Shown piece by piece: positions 16,826 to 24,025 of a stretch of 64,000 nucleotides of DNA (position 1 is its first letter; every line of letters begins with the position of its first letter). The stretch spans positions 1,736,001-1,800,000 of the forward strand of contig NZ_AP019860.1 in assembly GCF_009002475.1 (NCBI RefSeq), read 5' to 3'. Source of the stretch: Candidatus Uabimicrobium amorphum. Its GTDB lineage: Bacteria > Planctomycetota > Uabimicrobiia > Uabimicrobiales > Uabimicrobiaceae. Position numbers and translations under genes: made by a program. Under the pieces are notes generated by a model. The model ran no database searches. It was not told where the DNA came from and worked only from the letters and a program-made list of their open reading frames with translations.

Positions 16826-18427
16826 ATGTTGGACCAAAAAGTCATCAACAACTTTAAAATCATTCGCCTACTGGGATATGGGGGAATGGGGGAAGTGTAC
16901 CTAGCAGAGCAGCAAGACCTCGAACGCCTTGTTGCCCTTAAAATTATTTACAAAACAATGCAGATAGACTTCATTGAAAGATTTAAACGCGAAGCAAAAA
17001 TTGCAGCGGCTTTACAACACCCAAATATTGTCAATATATATAGCATTGGTGAAGAAAAAGATTTTTTCTATATCGCCATGGAATATGTGGAAGGACACGA
17101 TATCCAGCATATTCTTGCAGAAGGCGCTTTGCCTGAAATAGAGGTGTGGCACGAAATTGCATTACCTGTTTGTTCAGCATTACAGAAAGCAGCAACGAAA
17201 AACATCATACACCGCGACATAAAACCCGCAAACTTGATGTTTGACATCAATGGTAATGTCAAACTTACCGACTTCGGTTTATCAAAAACCATAACCGGTG
17301 GTGATGGAATTACGATGGAAGGTACAATACTAGGTACACCTGAATATATGAGTCCTGAGCAGGCCACGCACAACGACTTAGATTTTCGTTCGGATATATA
17401 CTCCCTAGGTGCAACTGTTTATCATTTACTCACAGGTCACTATATTTTTACGGGCCAGCATTTTGTCGACATACTGCTTAAGCACAAAAGTGAAAAAGTA
17501 CTCCCGCCACAACAGCACGTGCCCAGTTTAAAAATAGCGACAAGCCGTATCTTGGCAAAAATGTTAGCAAAAAATCCCGACGATCGCTATCTTCAGTATG
17601 AAGACCTGATTTGTGATGTAGATGCGCTCATCAATAACAAACCACTACAGTATGCGAAAGACTCAAAAATATTAGACGTATATACCTATAATCCTGAAAA
17701 AAAGAAAACAACCTCACAACGTTTGAAAACATGGTTAATGTCACCTACAAAAGAAAATCAGGATACAAAAACAACTTCACGCGTTATCAAAGGAACCATC
17801 ACCTCACGTATTGTTTTGGCAATGAAAGACAAACAAAATACCGAGGTAGTGAAGACACAAAAGAAAGATGTGAATATTCCTCTAGCAACAAAACAAGTAC
17901 AACATGACACCATTCACGAAGACGAATTGACACACATACAGAACACAATGAGTGAAGACAAAATACAACTTCCTCAAAAAAATCAAAGCAATCGGCATCT
18001 CAAAATCGATGAGCAAACGATCAGCCAGGCTATTGATAACAATGACTTTAGTAATTATATCGTAGATTTTTACCAAGAAATGAAATCGACCCTTTTAAGA
18101 TCTTCGACAACGGCCATATTGGTGGCCTTTTACATACCACAACCCATGATATATAAAGTTCTGGAAGGGCGTAGCGCAGATGAGCAAAACCTGCAAATAC
18201 TACAAAAATCACACTTACTAGGGAAAAAACTCGAACCATTATTTGACGAAAATATTTTTATGCATGAAACATTTAAAGATGACCATTACCAAGCATTGTT
18301 GTGGAGTCGTGCACAGGATATTGCCTTTGTTTACATAGATACTCTCAGCAACTTAAGTAAGATGTCAATATGCCATACAAATATTTTCGGTATATATAGA
18401 AACATGAAACAAAAAATACCTGTTTAG
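16826..18427 (+). CDS. Ser/Thr protein kinase with unknown C-terminal domain, copy 1
   Basis: 533 residues, soluble. The kinase domain (about 8-270) is complete: GYGGMGEV loop, K39, HRD D131, DFG D149, GTPEYMSPE. A variable polar linker (about 280-395) contains T-S-R-x-I-x-G-x-I-T-S-R repeats. A conserved C-terminal domain (about 400-533: SNYIVDFYQE, then SRAQDIAFVYIDTLSNLSKM) is not one I recognise; its strand/helix order could be Roadblock-like, but that is weak inference. A GGGAAATAAA stretch precedes the ATG. The ABC ATPase gene follows 8 nt after the stop. The second copy at 21255 has the same organisation. Confidence 0.9.
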   Translation: MLDQKVINNFKIIRLLGYGGMGEVYLAEQQDLERLVALKIIYKTMQIDFIERFKREAKIAAALQHPNIVNIYSIGEEKDFFYIAMEYVEGHDIQHILAEGALPEIEVWHEIALPVCSALQKAATKNIIHRDIKPANLMFDINGNVKLTDFGLSKTITGGDGITMEGTILGTPEYMSPEQATHNDLDFRSDIYSLGATVYHLLTGHYIFTGQHFVDILLKHKSEKVLPPQQHVPSLKIATSRILAKMLAKNPDDRYLQYEDLICDVDALINNKPLQYAKDSKILDVYTYNPEKKKTTSQRLKTWLMSPTKENQDTKTTSRVIKGTITSRIVLAMKDKQNTEVVKTQKKDVNIPLATKQVQHDTIHEDELTHIQNTMSEDKIQLPQKNQSNRHLKIDEQTISQAIDNNDFSNYIVDFYQEMKSTLLRSSTTAILVAFYIPQPMIYKVLEGRSADEQNLQILQKSHLLGKKLEPLFDENIFMHETFKDDHYQALLWSRAQDIAFVYIDTLSNLSKMSICHTNIFGIYRNMKQKIPV

Positions 18428-18435
18428 GATAAACA

Positions 18436-19122
18436 ATGATTTCCGCAAAGAATCTTAGTGTTGGTTATGGGGAAAAAACTATATTAGAACATATTTCATT
18501 TGCAATACCGGAAAAGTCTACAACAGTCATTATGGGGCCAGGGGGTAGCGGAAAAACAACCATTTTAAAGATGCTAATTGGTACATCTATTGATGAAGAG
18601 CTTTGGTATACGGGAGAGTTCAACTACCCAACAACGCCGCCGTTTTTTTGTCCACAAAATAAAAGTTTCCACCCAAAAGGCTCACTGTGTGAAATTTTAC
18701 AGGAGCATTATCCAAAAGCAAAGAGTGACAATTTTCTTCATTCGGTGTGGCGCTCTTTTCCGGACGTTTTCGCTTCTCTAAAGAAGATACAGAAAACACC
18801 TCTTTGTGAGTTACCTCTAGGAACAGCAAAACTTGCCTATTTGTCCATTGCACTGGGAAATAAATACCCCTACGTAATTTTAGATGAACCGGAGCGTTAC
18901 TTAAAATTCGAAGAGCAACAACTGCTTATAAAAAAAATAGCAGAAGTAAAAACAGAAAAAACATTGGTTATTACAACACATAATCAACGTTTTAGTCGTG
19001 AAGTGGCTGATTTTGTCATGTTATTTGTGTACGGTGAACTCATCGAGTGTGCTGATCGCGATAGTTTTTTTCTACACCCCAAACATGACAGAACAAAACA
19101 ATACCTCAGATATGGGAGTTAA
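18436..19122 (+). CDS. ABC-type ATPase with degenerate signature motif
   Basis: 228-residue nucleotide-binding subunit without membrane segments. Walker A is GPGGSGKTT (about 35-43), the Q-loop is CPQNKSF, Walker B is YVILDEPE, and the switch His is in TTHNQRF. The ABC signature LSGGQ is replaced by LPLGT, and the D-loop SALD by RYLK, so ATP hydrolysis by the usual head-to-tail dimer may be altered. No permease gene is nearby. It is placed 8 nt after the kinase and 3 nt before the phosphatase gene, so it looks like part of a signalling operon and not a transporter. A truncated, frameshifted relative occurs at 22832. Confidence 0.85.
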   Translation: MISAKNLSVGYGEKTILEHISFAIPEKSTTVIMGPGGSGKTTILKMLIGTSIDEELWYTGEFNYPTTPPFFCPQNKSFHPKGSLCEILQEHYPKAKSDNFLHSVWRSFPDVFASLKKIQKTPLCELPLGTAKLAYLSIALGNKYPYVILDEPERYLKFEEQQLLIKKIAEVKTEKTLVITTHNQRFSREVADFVMLFVYGELIECADRDSFFLHPKHDRTKQYLRYGS

Positions 19123-19125
19123 AAT

Positions 19126-20037
19126 ATGCCTGTTGGATTCTGTTGGATCATAGATCAAAAGTTAGCGGGAGCTGGTCAACCTGGGTTGATACATGATATC
19201 GCGGAAGATTATTCTTACTACAAAAACTTGGGTATTTCTTTTATCGTAAACTTGACGGAGAATATTGTACCTCCCTCTCCTACACAGTATGGTTTTCGCG
19301 AAAAACATTTTCCCATCAACGATATGTCCATACCCAATATGCCGGCAGCACACCAACTATGTCAAGAAATTTTGACAGCAATTGATGAAGGGGAAACAGT
19401 GCTCTTACACTGTAAAGCTGGTCTGGGAAGAACAGGAACTATTTTGGCTTGCTGTCTTGTTTTGCAGGGGAAAACCGCCATAGATGCGCTACAATATATT
19501 CGCATAAAAAATAGTAGTTATGTGCAAACCACAGAACAAGAAGAGTTTATTGACCAATACCAATTATACTGCCAGCAAAATAAATGCGAAATAGATCCTC
19601 AAAAAGTAGAAAATAAACAGGTAATAGCGAGCAAAGACCCCATAGAAAAAAAGCCTTCTGAAAATCGTCTATTTGATAAATTTATCGAACAAATTCCCGA
19701 CACCGTTGCAACAGCAATTATTGATTTACAAACACAAAAAATGACACATTTGCAAACGATAGATAATCACCCGCAACAAGTAATCGATTTACTGTATGCC
19801 GCAACAGAGGATATGTATCAAGGACCAAAAATACAAGAAATAGAACAACTTTTTTGTCAAATACGCCAAGAACAAAAACCTCATTATTTTAAAGAAATCA
19901 TTGTCTTTTCTAAAAATCTAATTCACTACTTTTCGCGCTTTTCCAATAATCCGCATCACATTGCCGTGATCGTATGTCGTACAAACGTTAACTTAGCAAA
20001 TCTTGTCAGCAAAGCCCGAAGCTACGTCTGGCAATAA
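19126..20037 (+). CDS. Dual-specificity phosphatase fused to a Roadblock-like domain
   Basis: 303 residues. The N-terminal half (1-150) is a small cysteine phosphatase of the dual-specificity/DUSP23-like type: P-loop HCKAGLGRTG with nucleophile C96, and candidate general acid D66 in the FPINDMSIPN segment. After a charged linker (about 155-180), the C-terminal 120 residues repeat the Roadblock-like pattern of the 131-residue proteins (AIIDLQTQKMTHLQTIDNH, HYFSRF, IAVIVCRTNVNLANLVSKAR). It is the last gene of cassette 1, three bases after the ABC ATPase. A phosphatase physically joined to the Roadblock-like module suggests it opposes the cassette kinase on shared or complexed targets. Confidence 0.85.
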   Translation: MPVGFCWIIDQKLAGAGQPGLIHDIAEDYSYYKNLGISFIVNLTENIVPPSPTQYGFREKHFPINDMSIPNMPAAHQLCQEILTAIDEGETVLLHCKAGLGRTGTILACCLVLQGKTAIDALQYIRIKNSSYVQTTEQEEFIDQYQLYCQQNKCEIDPQKVENKQVIASKDPIEKKPSENRLFDKFIEQIPDTVATAIIDLQTQKMTHLQTIDNHPQQVIDLLYAATEDMYQGPKIQEIEQLFCQIRQEQKPHYFKEIIVFSKNLIHYFSRFSNNPHHIAVIVCRTNVNLANLVSKARSYVWQ

Positions 20038-20108
20038 TAAATGTAAAATTCCAATATTCATACCAGCCCTTTGGTGAATTACTTTCCCCCTCCTTTTCTA
20101 TAAGTACA

Positions 20109-20144
20109 CTTCTAGAACTAAGTTTTTGTAAAATTTAGTTCTAA
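20109..20144. repeat. Palindromic element, intergenic copy
   Basis: Near-perfect palindrome (14 bp arms with one G-T mismatch, 3 nt loop) starting CTTCTAGAACTAA and ending TTTAGTTCTAA. It matches, with a few substitutions and one indel, the element at 23788-23824 inside the LRR gene. It lies between the phosphatase gene and the tandem repeat. Confidence 0.8.
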
Positions 20145-20159
20145 GCTTTCGATAAAATA

Positions 20160-20575
20160 GAGTATGCACGAGTCTGACACCAAAGTCCGACTGATGTGTA
20201 CGAGTCTGACACCAAACAAGTCTGACACCAAATGTGTACGAGTCTGACACCAAAACCAAAGTCCGGAGTGTGTGCGAGTATGCACGAGTCTGACACATCA
20301 GTCCGACTAATGTGCACGAGTCTGACACCACACCTTGACACCAAATGTGTACGAGTCTGACACCAAAGTCCGACTGATGTGTACGAGTCTGACACCAAAC
20401 GAGTCTGACACCAAAGTCCGACTGATGTGCACGAGTCTGACACCAAAGTCCGACTGATGTGTACGAGTCTGACACCAACACCAAAGTCCGACTAATGTGC
20501 ACGAGTCTGACACCAAACGAGTCTGACACCAAAGTCCGACTGATGTGCACGAGTCTGACACCAAAGTCAAAACAG
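20160..20575. repeat. Irregular 32 bp tandem repeat array
   Basis: Fourteen copies of GTCTGACAC occur in about 415 bp. Full units are 32 bp (GTCTGACACCAAAG, then TCCGACT, then GATGTGYACGA), interspersed with shortened units of about 14-20 bp that lack the TCCGACT part. All three minus-strand frames stay largely open because the unit is not a multiple of three, but there is no start signal or gene-like composition, so I regard it as non-coding. It separates the two Roadblock/kinase cassettes. It is not CRISPR, since there are no unique spacers. It may be a protein-binding array or an expansion product. Confidence 0.9.
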
Positions 20576-20673
20576 TACTCAAATTTAAATTTTTCAAAAA
20601 AAAATACTTCTATATTCCTTTAAAAATATAGTTTGTATTAAAAGAGATATATTTTTATCGAAAAAAAAGCCAT

Positions 20674-20689
20674 CGGCGCACTAATTGCG
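20674..20689 (+). promoter_or_regulatory. Putative sigma-54 (-24/-12) promoter, cassette 2
   Basis: CGGCGC, five bases, then TTGCG has GG and GC 12 nt apart, as in -24/-12 promoters. It lies 47 nt before the second Roadblock gene, in the same relative place as the motif in front of copy 1. The site also forms a small inverted repeat (GGCGCA and TGCGCC), which is an alternative explanation. Confidence 0.45.
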
Positions 20690-20736
20690 CCAGTAATGAG
20701 TATTAAATTATACTACATAGAGGAAAGGAGCTTATG

Positions 20737-21132
20737 ATGAGTGTTGATTCTATTATTGCTAAATGTATGGCGGAAGTACCTAAAGCATTAGCAGCAGGGG
20801 TAATAGACCTAGACATGGGAATGTTACTCAATGTAAAAACGGTAGATAGTCATCCGTCCGAAGTGCTAGATCTTGTAGCTGCGGCAACGAAAGATCTCTT
20901 TGAAGGGGACAATGTTACCGCAATTGAAAATATATTCAAAAAAATGCGCGGTGTCGAAAGCGATGAGCGTTATTTTAAAGAAATGTTAATCACTTCAGCG
21001 AACCTTCTTCACTACTTCGCCCGCCTGAAATCAAATCCACGTATCGCCATAGTAGTGGTTTGTCGTGTCGATGCCAACATTGGAATGGTAATGTCAAAAT
21101 CACGATCTATCGCAGGTAGCGAAACTACTTAA
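20737..21132 (+). CDS. Roadblock/LC7-like protein, copy 2
   Basis: 131 residues, differing from copy 1 (16276-16671) at only about ten positions, for example IG to MA near residue 11 and AIVN to SIAG near the end. At the DNA level many third codon positions differ, so the duplication is not recent and the protein is under strong purifying selection. I chose the second ATG of the ATGATG pair because it gives the MSVDS start of copy 1 and better spacing from AAGGAG. The hairpin and a copy of the kinase gene follow, as in cassette 1. Confidence 0.75.
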   Translation: MSVDSIIAKCMAEVPKALAAGVIDLDMGMLLNVKTVDSHPSEVLDLVAAATKDLFEGDNVTAIENIFKKMRGVESDERYFKEMLITSANLLHYFARLKSNPRIAIVVVCRVDANIGMVMSKSRSIAGSETT

Positions 21133-21154
21133 AAAAAGGTTTTATAGGTGTAAG

Positions 21155-21183
21155 CTAAATCTGGCAAAGTTTGCCAGGTTTAG
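21155..21183 (+). terminator. Hairpin between Roadblock and kinase genes, copy 2
   Basis: Inverted repeat with 14 bp arms (one mismatch) centred on CTGGCAAAGTTTGCCAG. It corresponds in position and core sequence to the hairpin at 16731 but lacks a long T tract. It is probably a conserved partial terminator or mRNA processing/stability element. Confidence 0.65.
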
Positions 21184-21254
21184 TATTAAATTTATTCATT
21201 TAACATTGTTATTTATTTCCGCTCTGAAAAACTTCATATGTTAAGGGAAATAAA

Positions 21255-22823
21255 ATGCCAGATCAAAAAGTCATTAATAACTTTAAAATCATACGTCTAC
21301 TGGGATATGGCGGTATGGGCGAGGTATATCTTGCAGAACAACAAGATCTGGAGCGTTTAGTTGCAATTAAAATTGTCGACAAAGCAACACAACTTGACTT
21401 CATTGAAAGATTCAAACGTGAAGCTAAAATCGCCGCAGCTTTACAGCATCCTAACATTGTTAACATTTACAGTATCGGTGAAGAAAAAGACTTTTTTTAC
21501 ATCACAATGGAATATGTGGAAGGGCAAGATATCGAGCACATTCTCGAGGAAGGTCCTTTACCAGAACTTGAAGTATGGCATCAAATTGTCATACCTATTT
21601 GTTCTGCGCTACAAAAAGCGGCAACCAAAAACATTATCCATCGCGATATAAAACCATCCAATCTGATGTTCGATGTTAATGGATGTGTTAAACTCACCGA
21701 TTTTGGTTTGTCAAAAACTATTGTAGAGAGCAACGGTCTTACCACCGAAGGTGTAATACTGGGGACTCCAGAATACATGAGTCCAGAGCAAGCGACACAT
21801 AATAACTTGGACTTTCGTTCGGACATATATTCTTTGGGAGCCACAATCTATCATTTATTAACCTGTCACAAAGTTTTTTCCGGACAACACTTTGTCGATA
21901 TACTACTTAAACACAAAATAGAAAAAATCATTCCTCCCCAGGAATATATACCGGAATTACGAATAGCAACTAGTCGCATTTTGGCGAAAATGCTAGCAAA
22001 AGATCCCGATGATCGCTACCAAACATACGAACAATTGATTTGTGATGTAGAGGCACTCATCGATAATAAACCACTCCAGTATGCAGATGCGAAAGCGCTA
22101 TCTGTATATACAATAAACCCAGAAAAAAAGAAAAGTACAACTCAACGTCTAAAAAAGTGGTTAATGTCACCAAATAGTGACCCAGCAGACTCCAAACCAA
22201 CATCGCGCATCATAAAGGGAAGAATTACCTCACGCCTTGTTTTGACAATGCAAAACAAAAATATATCGCCACAAAAAACCGCAACTAATATTGAGACGCC
22301 TGAAAAGGTCAAACAAAACGACAATATCGAGATGGTTGAAAAAACAAAGCAAAGCGAGGTTATAGAAAGTGTCCATGATGCGGTGATGAACAAGAGTAAC
22401 ACCAACGAATCCACTGTACATCAAAATATCGATATGGACGACTTTAGCAATTATATTATGGACTTTTATCAAGAAGCTAAGTCAACTCTCTTACGCGCGT
22501 CAACGACAACACTACTCATCGCCTTTTATATCCCTCAAAAAACAATATACAAAGTGTTAGAGGGAAGAGCAGACAGTGATGAGCTCAAGGGAATACTACA
22601 CGAAACGCAACTATTGGGAAAAAACCTAGAGTCGTTATTTGATAAAGATATTTTTATGTATGAAACTTTCAAAGACAATCACTATCAAGCCATAATATGG
22701 GGACGCGCGCAAGATATTGCTTTTGTGTATTTAGATACTCTTAGTAGTCTAAGCAAAATGACTTTGTCTCATGTAAATGCTTTTAGTATATACAAAAATA
22801 TGAAACAGAAAATACCGGTTTAG
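21255..22823 (+). CDS. Ser/Thr protein kinase with unknown C-terminal domain, copy 2
   Basis: 522 residues, collinear with the kinase at 16826. The kinase domain (about 8-270) has GYGGMGEV, K39, HRD D131, DFG D149 and GTPEYMSPE, so it should be active. The linker (about 280-385) is diverged and shorter but keeps the TSRIIKGRITSR segment, and the C-terminal domain (about 390-522) is well conserved (YQEAKSTLL, GRAQDIAFVYLDTLSSLSKM). This suggests the C-terminal domain has a defined job, such as binding the Roadblock-like partner. It ends 8 nt before the remnant ABC gene, the same spacing as in cassette 1. Confidence 0.9.
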   Translation: MPDQKVINNFKIIRLLGYGGMGEVYLAEQQDLERLVAIKIVDKATQLDFIERFKREAKIAAALQHPNIVNIYSIGEEKDFFYITMEYVEGQDIEHILEEGPLPELEVWHQIVIPICSALQKAATKNIIHRDIKPSNLMFDVNGCVKLTDFGLSKTIVESNGLTTEGVILGTPEYMSPEQATHNNLDFRSDIYSLGATIYHLLTCHKVFSGQHFVDILLKHKIEKIIPPQEYIPELRIATSRILAKMLAKDPDDRYQTYEQLICDVEALIDNKPLQYADAKALSVYTINPEKKKSTTQRLKKWLMSPNSDPADSKPTSRIIKGRITSRLVLTMQNKNISPQKTATNIETPEKVKQNDNIEMVEKTKQSEVIESVHDAVMNKSNTNESTVHQNIDMDDFSNYIMDFYQEAKSTLLRASTTTLLIAFYIPQKTIYKVLEGRADSDELKGILHETQLLGKNLESLFDKDIFMYETFKDNHYQAIIWGRAQDIAFVYLDTLSSLSKMTLSHVNAFSIYKNMKQKIPV

Positions 22824-22831
22824 GACAACGT

Positions 22832-22905
22832 ATGATTTCGGCCAAGAACCTAAGCGTTGGCTACGGTGAAAAAAAGTGTTACAGAATATTTCGTTTACCT
22901 CGGTT
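22832..22905 (+). pseudogene. Truncated, frameshifted remnant of ABC ATPase gene
   Basis: The first 13 codons (MISAKNLSVGYGE) match the start of the ABC ATPase at 18436, with the same 8 nt spacing from the kinase stop. A one-base loss in an A tract near 22869-22875 shifts the frame; in the shifted frame the similarity continues as V-L-Q-N-I-S-F-T to about 22899 and then stops. No Walker A or later motif follows. The break lies right before two hairpins at 22907-22977. Confidence 0.8.
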
Positions 22906-22906
22906 T

Positions 22907-22977
22907 TTGGGTACGGTATGACCGTGCCCAACAGCTCACTGTTGTTTTATTAAAATGAAACAACAGTGAGCTGTTGG
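22907..22977. repeat. Two overlapping hairpins after the ABC remnant
   Basis: Hairpin 1 (22907-22931) has 11 bp arms with one G-U pair around ATG. Hairpin 2 (22928-22977) has perfect 20 bp arms (CCAACAGCTCACTGTTGTTT and its complement), extendable inwards by a further A-T rich stretch. They share the CCAA at 22928-22931, so they exclude each other at the base. There is no T tract. It may be a terminator-like structure, an attenuator, or the scar of an inserted palindromic element. Confidence 0.7.
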
Positions 22978-23140
22978 AATTGTACAACTTGGTCGTGTAA
23001 AGTGTTGCACAGTTACCACTTACGGTTAAAATTGCAAAACCATTTTATTTTGTAGTTCCAGAGAACAAGTACTATATATGATTACTATTACACTTAATTC
23101 TTAAGTCAATAGTGACAGCGGCGGTTACGGCGATCATAAC
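22978..23140. other. Intergenic stretch without recognised gene
   Basis: AT-rich sequence between the ABC remnant and the convergent LRR gene. I see no coding region or clear terminator beyond the hairpins at 22907-22977. Confidence 0.4.
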
Positions 23141-24025
23141 TTAACCGTGAATGCAACACCATGGCATTTCTTCTCGCAAAAATTCTATGTTTTCTCGGCT
23201 CATACGTGAAGAATAGACACCTAAGTGTTTGAGATGAGACATTTGTTTGAAAAATTCGATCGCTTCGTCACAAATGTAGGTGTGGGGTAGTTCCAGTTTT
23301 TCCAATTGTGGAATTTGCAACAGCGTCTCTAGTCCCGCCGTACTTATTGTTGTATATCCCAAATACAAAAAGCGTAAATTCGTTAAATTGACCAATGCCT
23401 CCAAATTCGCATTTTTAATATTCGTTCGTCCCAAATTTAAGACTTCCAGATTTTTTAACTCACCAAGATTTTTCCACTCATTTTCACGAAACGAGTTATA
23501 GCTTAAATCTAACTTGCACAAATGTTTTATATTTTGTAGTGGGGCAATCTCGCTTATTTTCGTACCACTCAAATTGAGATCTTCTAGTTGGGAAAATAAT
23601 TGTAGATGTTCTAAATCTCTATCATTTACAATTCGTGCGCTGATATCCAACGATTGTAGGTTTTTGATATTCTGTAGATAGTTAAAATCCAAGCTACAGA
23701 CAGGTACGCGCATTTTTTTTACTTGTACCGCCGACTTAATCCATGATACAGAGCCTTTGGTGATCGCCAAATCTTCCATGCAACCACCTTCTAGAACTAA
23801 ATTTTTGCAAAAATTTAGTTCTAAACTGTGAAAATTGCATTGGGTAAACGAGCAATCTTCACAGTATAAAATTTGCACTTCTCTTTCGCGAAAACTACAG
23901 TTGCAGAATATGACATTATTACAAAGAACGATTTGCGAAATATAAATAGCACAACCGTCATAGCAGGTATTGCTTTCGATACTGTGTACATTTTTCCGCG
24001 CAACTTTATTCATTTTAGCAGACAA
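23141..24025 (-). CDS. Leucine-rich repeat protein
   Basis: 294 residues. The first 100 form an irregular right-handed-repeat-like region (CNVIFCNCSF, CSFTQCNF), followed by about seven LRR units from about 120 on, such as LEDLNLSGTKISEI, LCKLDLSYNSF, LEVLNLGRTNI and LRFLYLGYTTI. No signal peptide or membrane helix is seen; it is probably a protein-interaction module. A TTG start at 24025 is 6 nt after AGGAG and overlaps the radical SAM stop; the ATG at 24013 is the alternative, one base after that stop. Residues 68-80 are encoded by a 37 nt palindromic element that also occurs at 20109-20144. It is last in the polysaccharide locus. Confidence 0.85.
   Translation of the reverse strand: MSAKMNKVARKNVHSIESNTCYDGCAIYISQIVLCNNVIFCNCSFREREVQILYCEDCSFTQCNFHSLELNFCKNLVLEGGCMEDLAITKGSVSWIKSAVQVKKMRVPVCSLDFNYLQNIKNLQSLDISARIVNDRDLEHLQLFSQLEDLNLSGTKISEIAPLQNIKHLCKLDLSYNSFRENEWKNLGELKNLEVLNLGRTNIKNANLEALVNLTNLRFLYLGYTTISTAGLETLLQIPQLEKLELPHTYICDEAIEFFKQMSHLKHLGVYSSRMSRENIEFLREEMPWCCIHG
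23788..23824. repeat. Palindromic element inside the LRR gene
   Basis: Perfect palindrome with 15 bp arms and a 2 nt centre (TAGAACTAAATTTTT-GC), plus short shared flanks, related to the intergenic copy at 20109. It is read through in frame as N-F-C-K-N-L-V-L-E and does not break the protein, reminiscent of Rickettsia palindromic elements. Confidence 0.8.

Noticed and set aside
20160..20575. CRISPR array
   Set aside because: Units are directly adjacent or truncated versions of each other, with no unique spacers of constant length and no cas genes.
20098..20597. Protein-coding genes on the minus strand across the repeat array
   Set aside because: All three frames are open only because the 32 bp unit lacks stop codons; there is no ribosome-binding site and the frames simply repeat the same short peptides.
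22928..22977. Intrinsic terminator of cassette 2
   Set aside because: The stem is strong, but there is no T tract on either strand; kept as a hairpin of unknown role.
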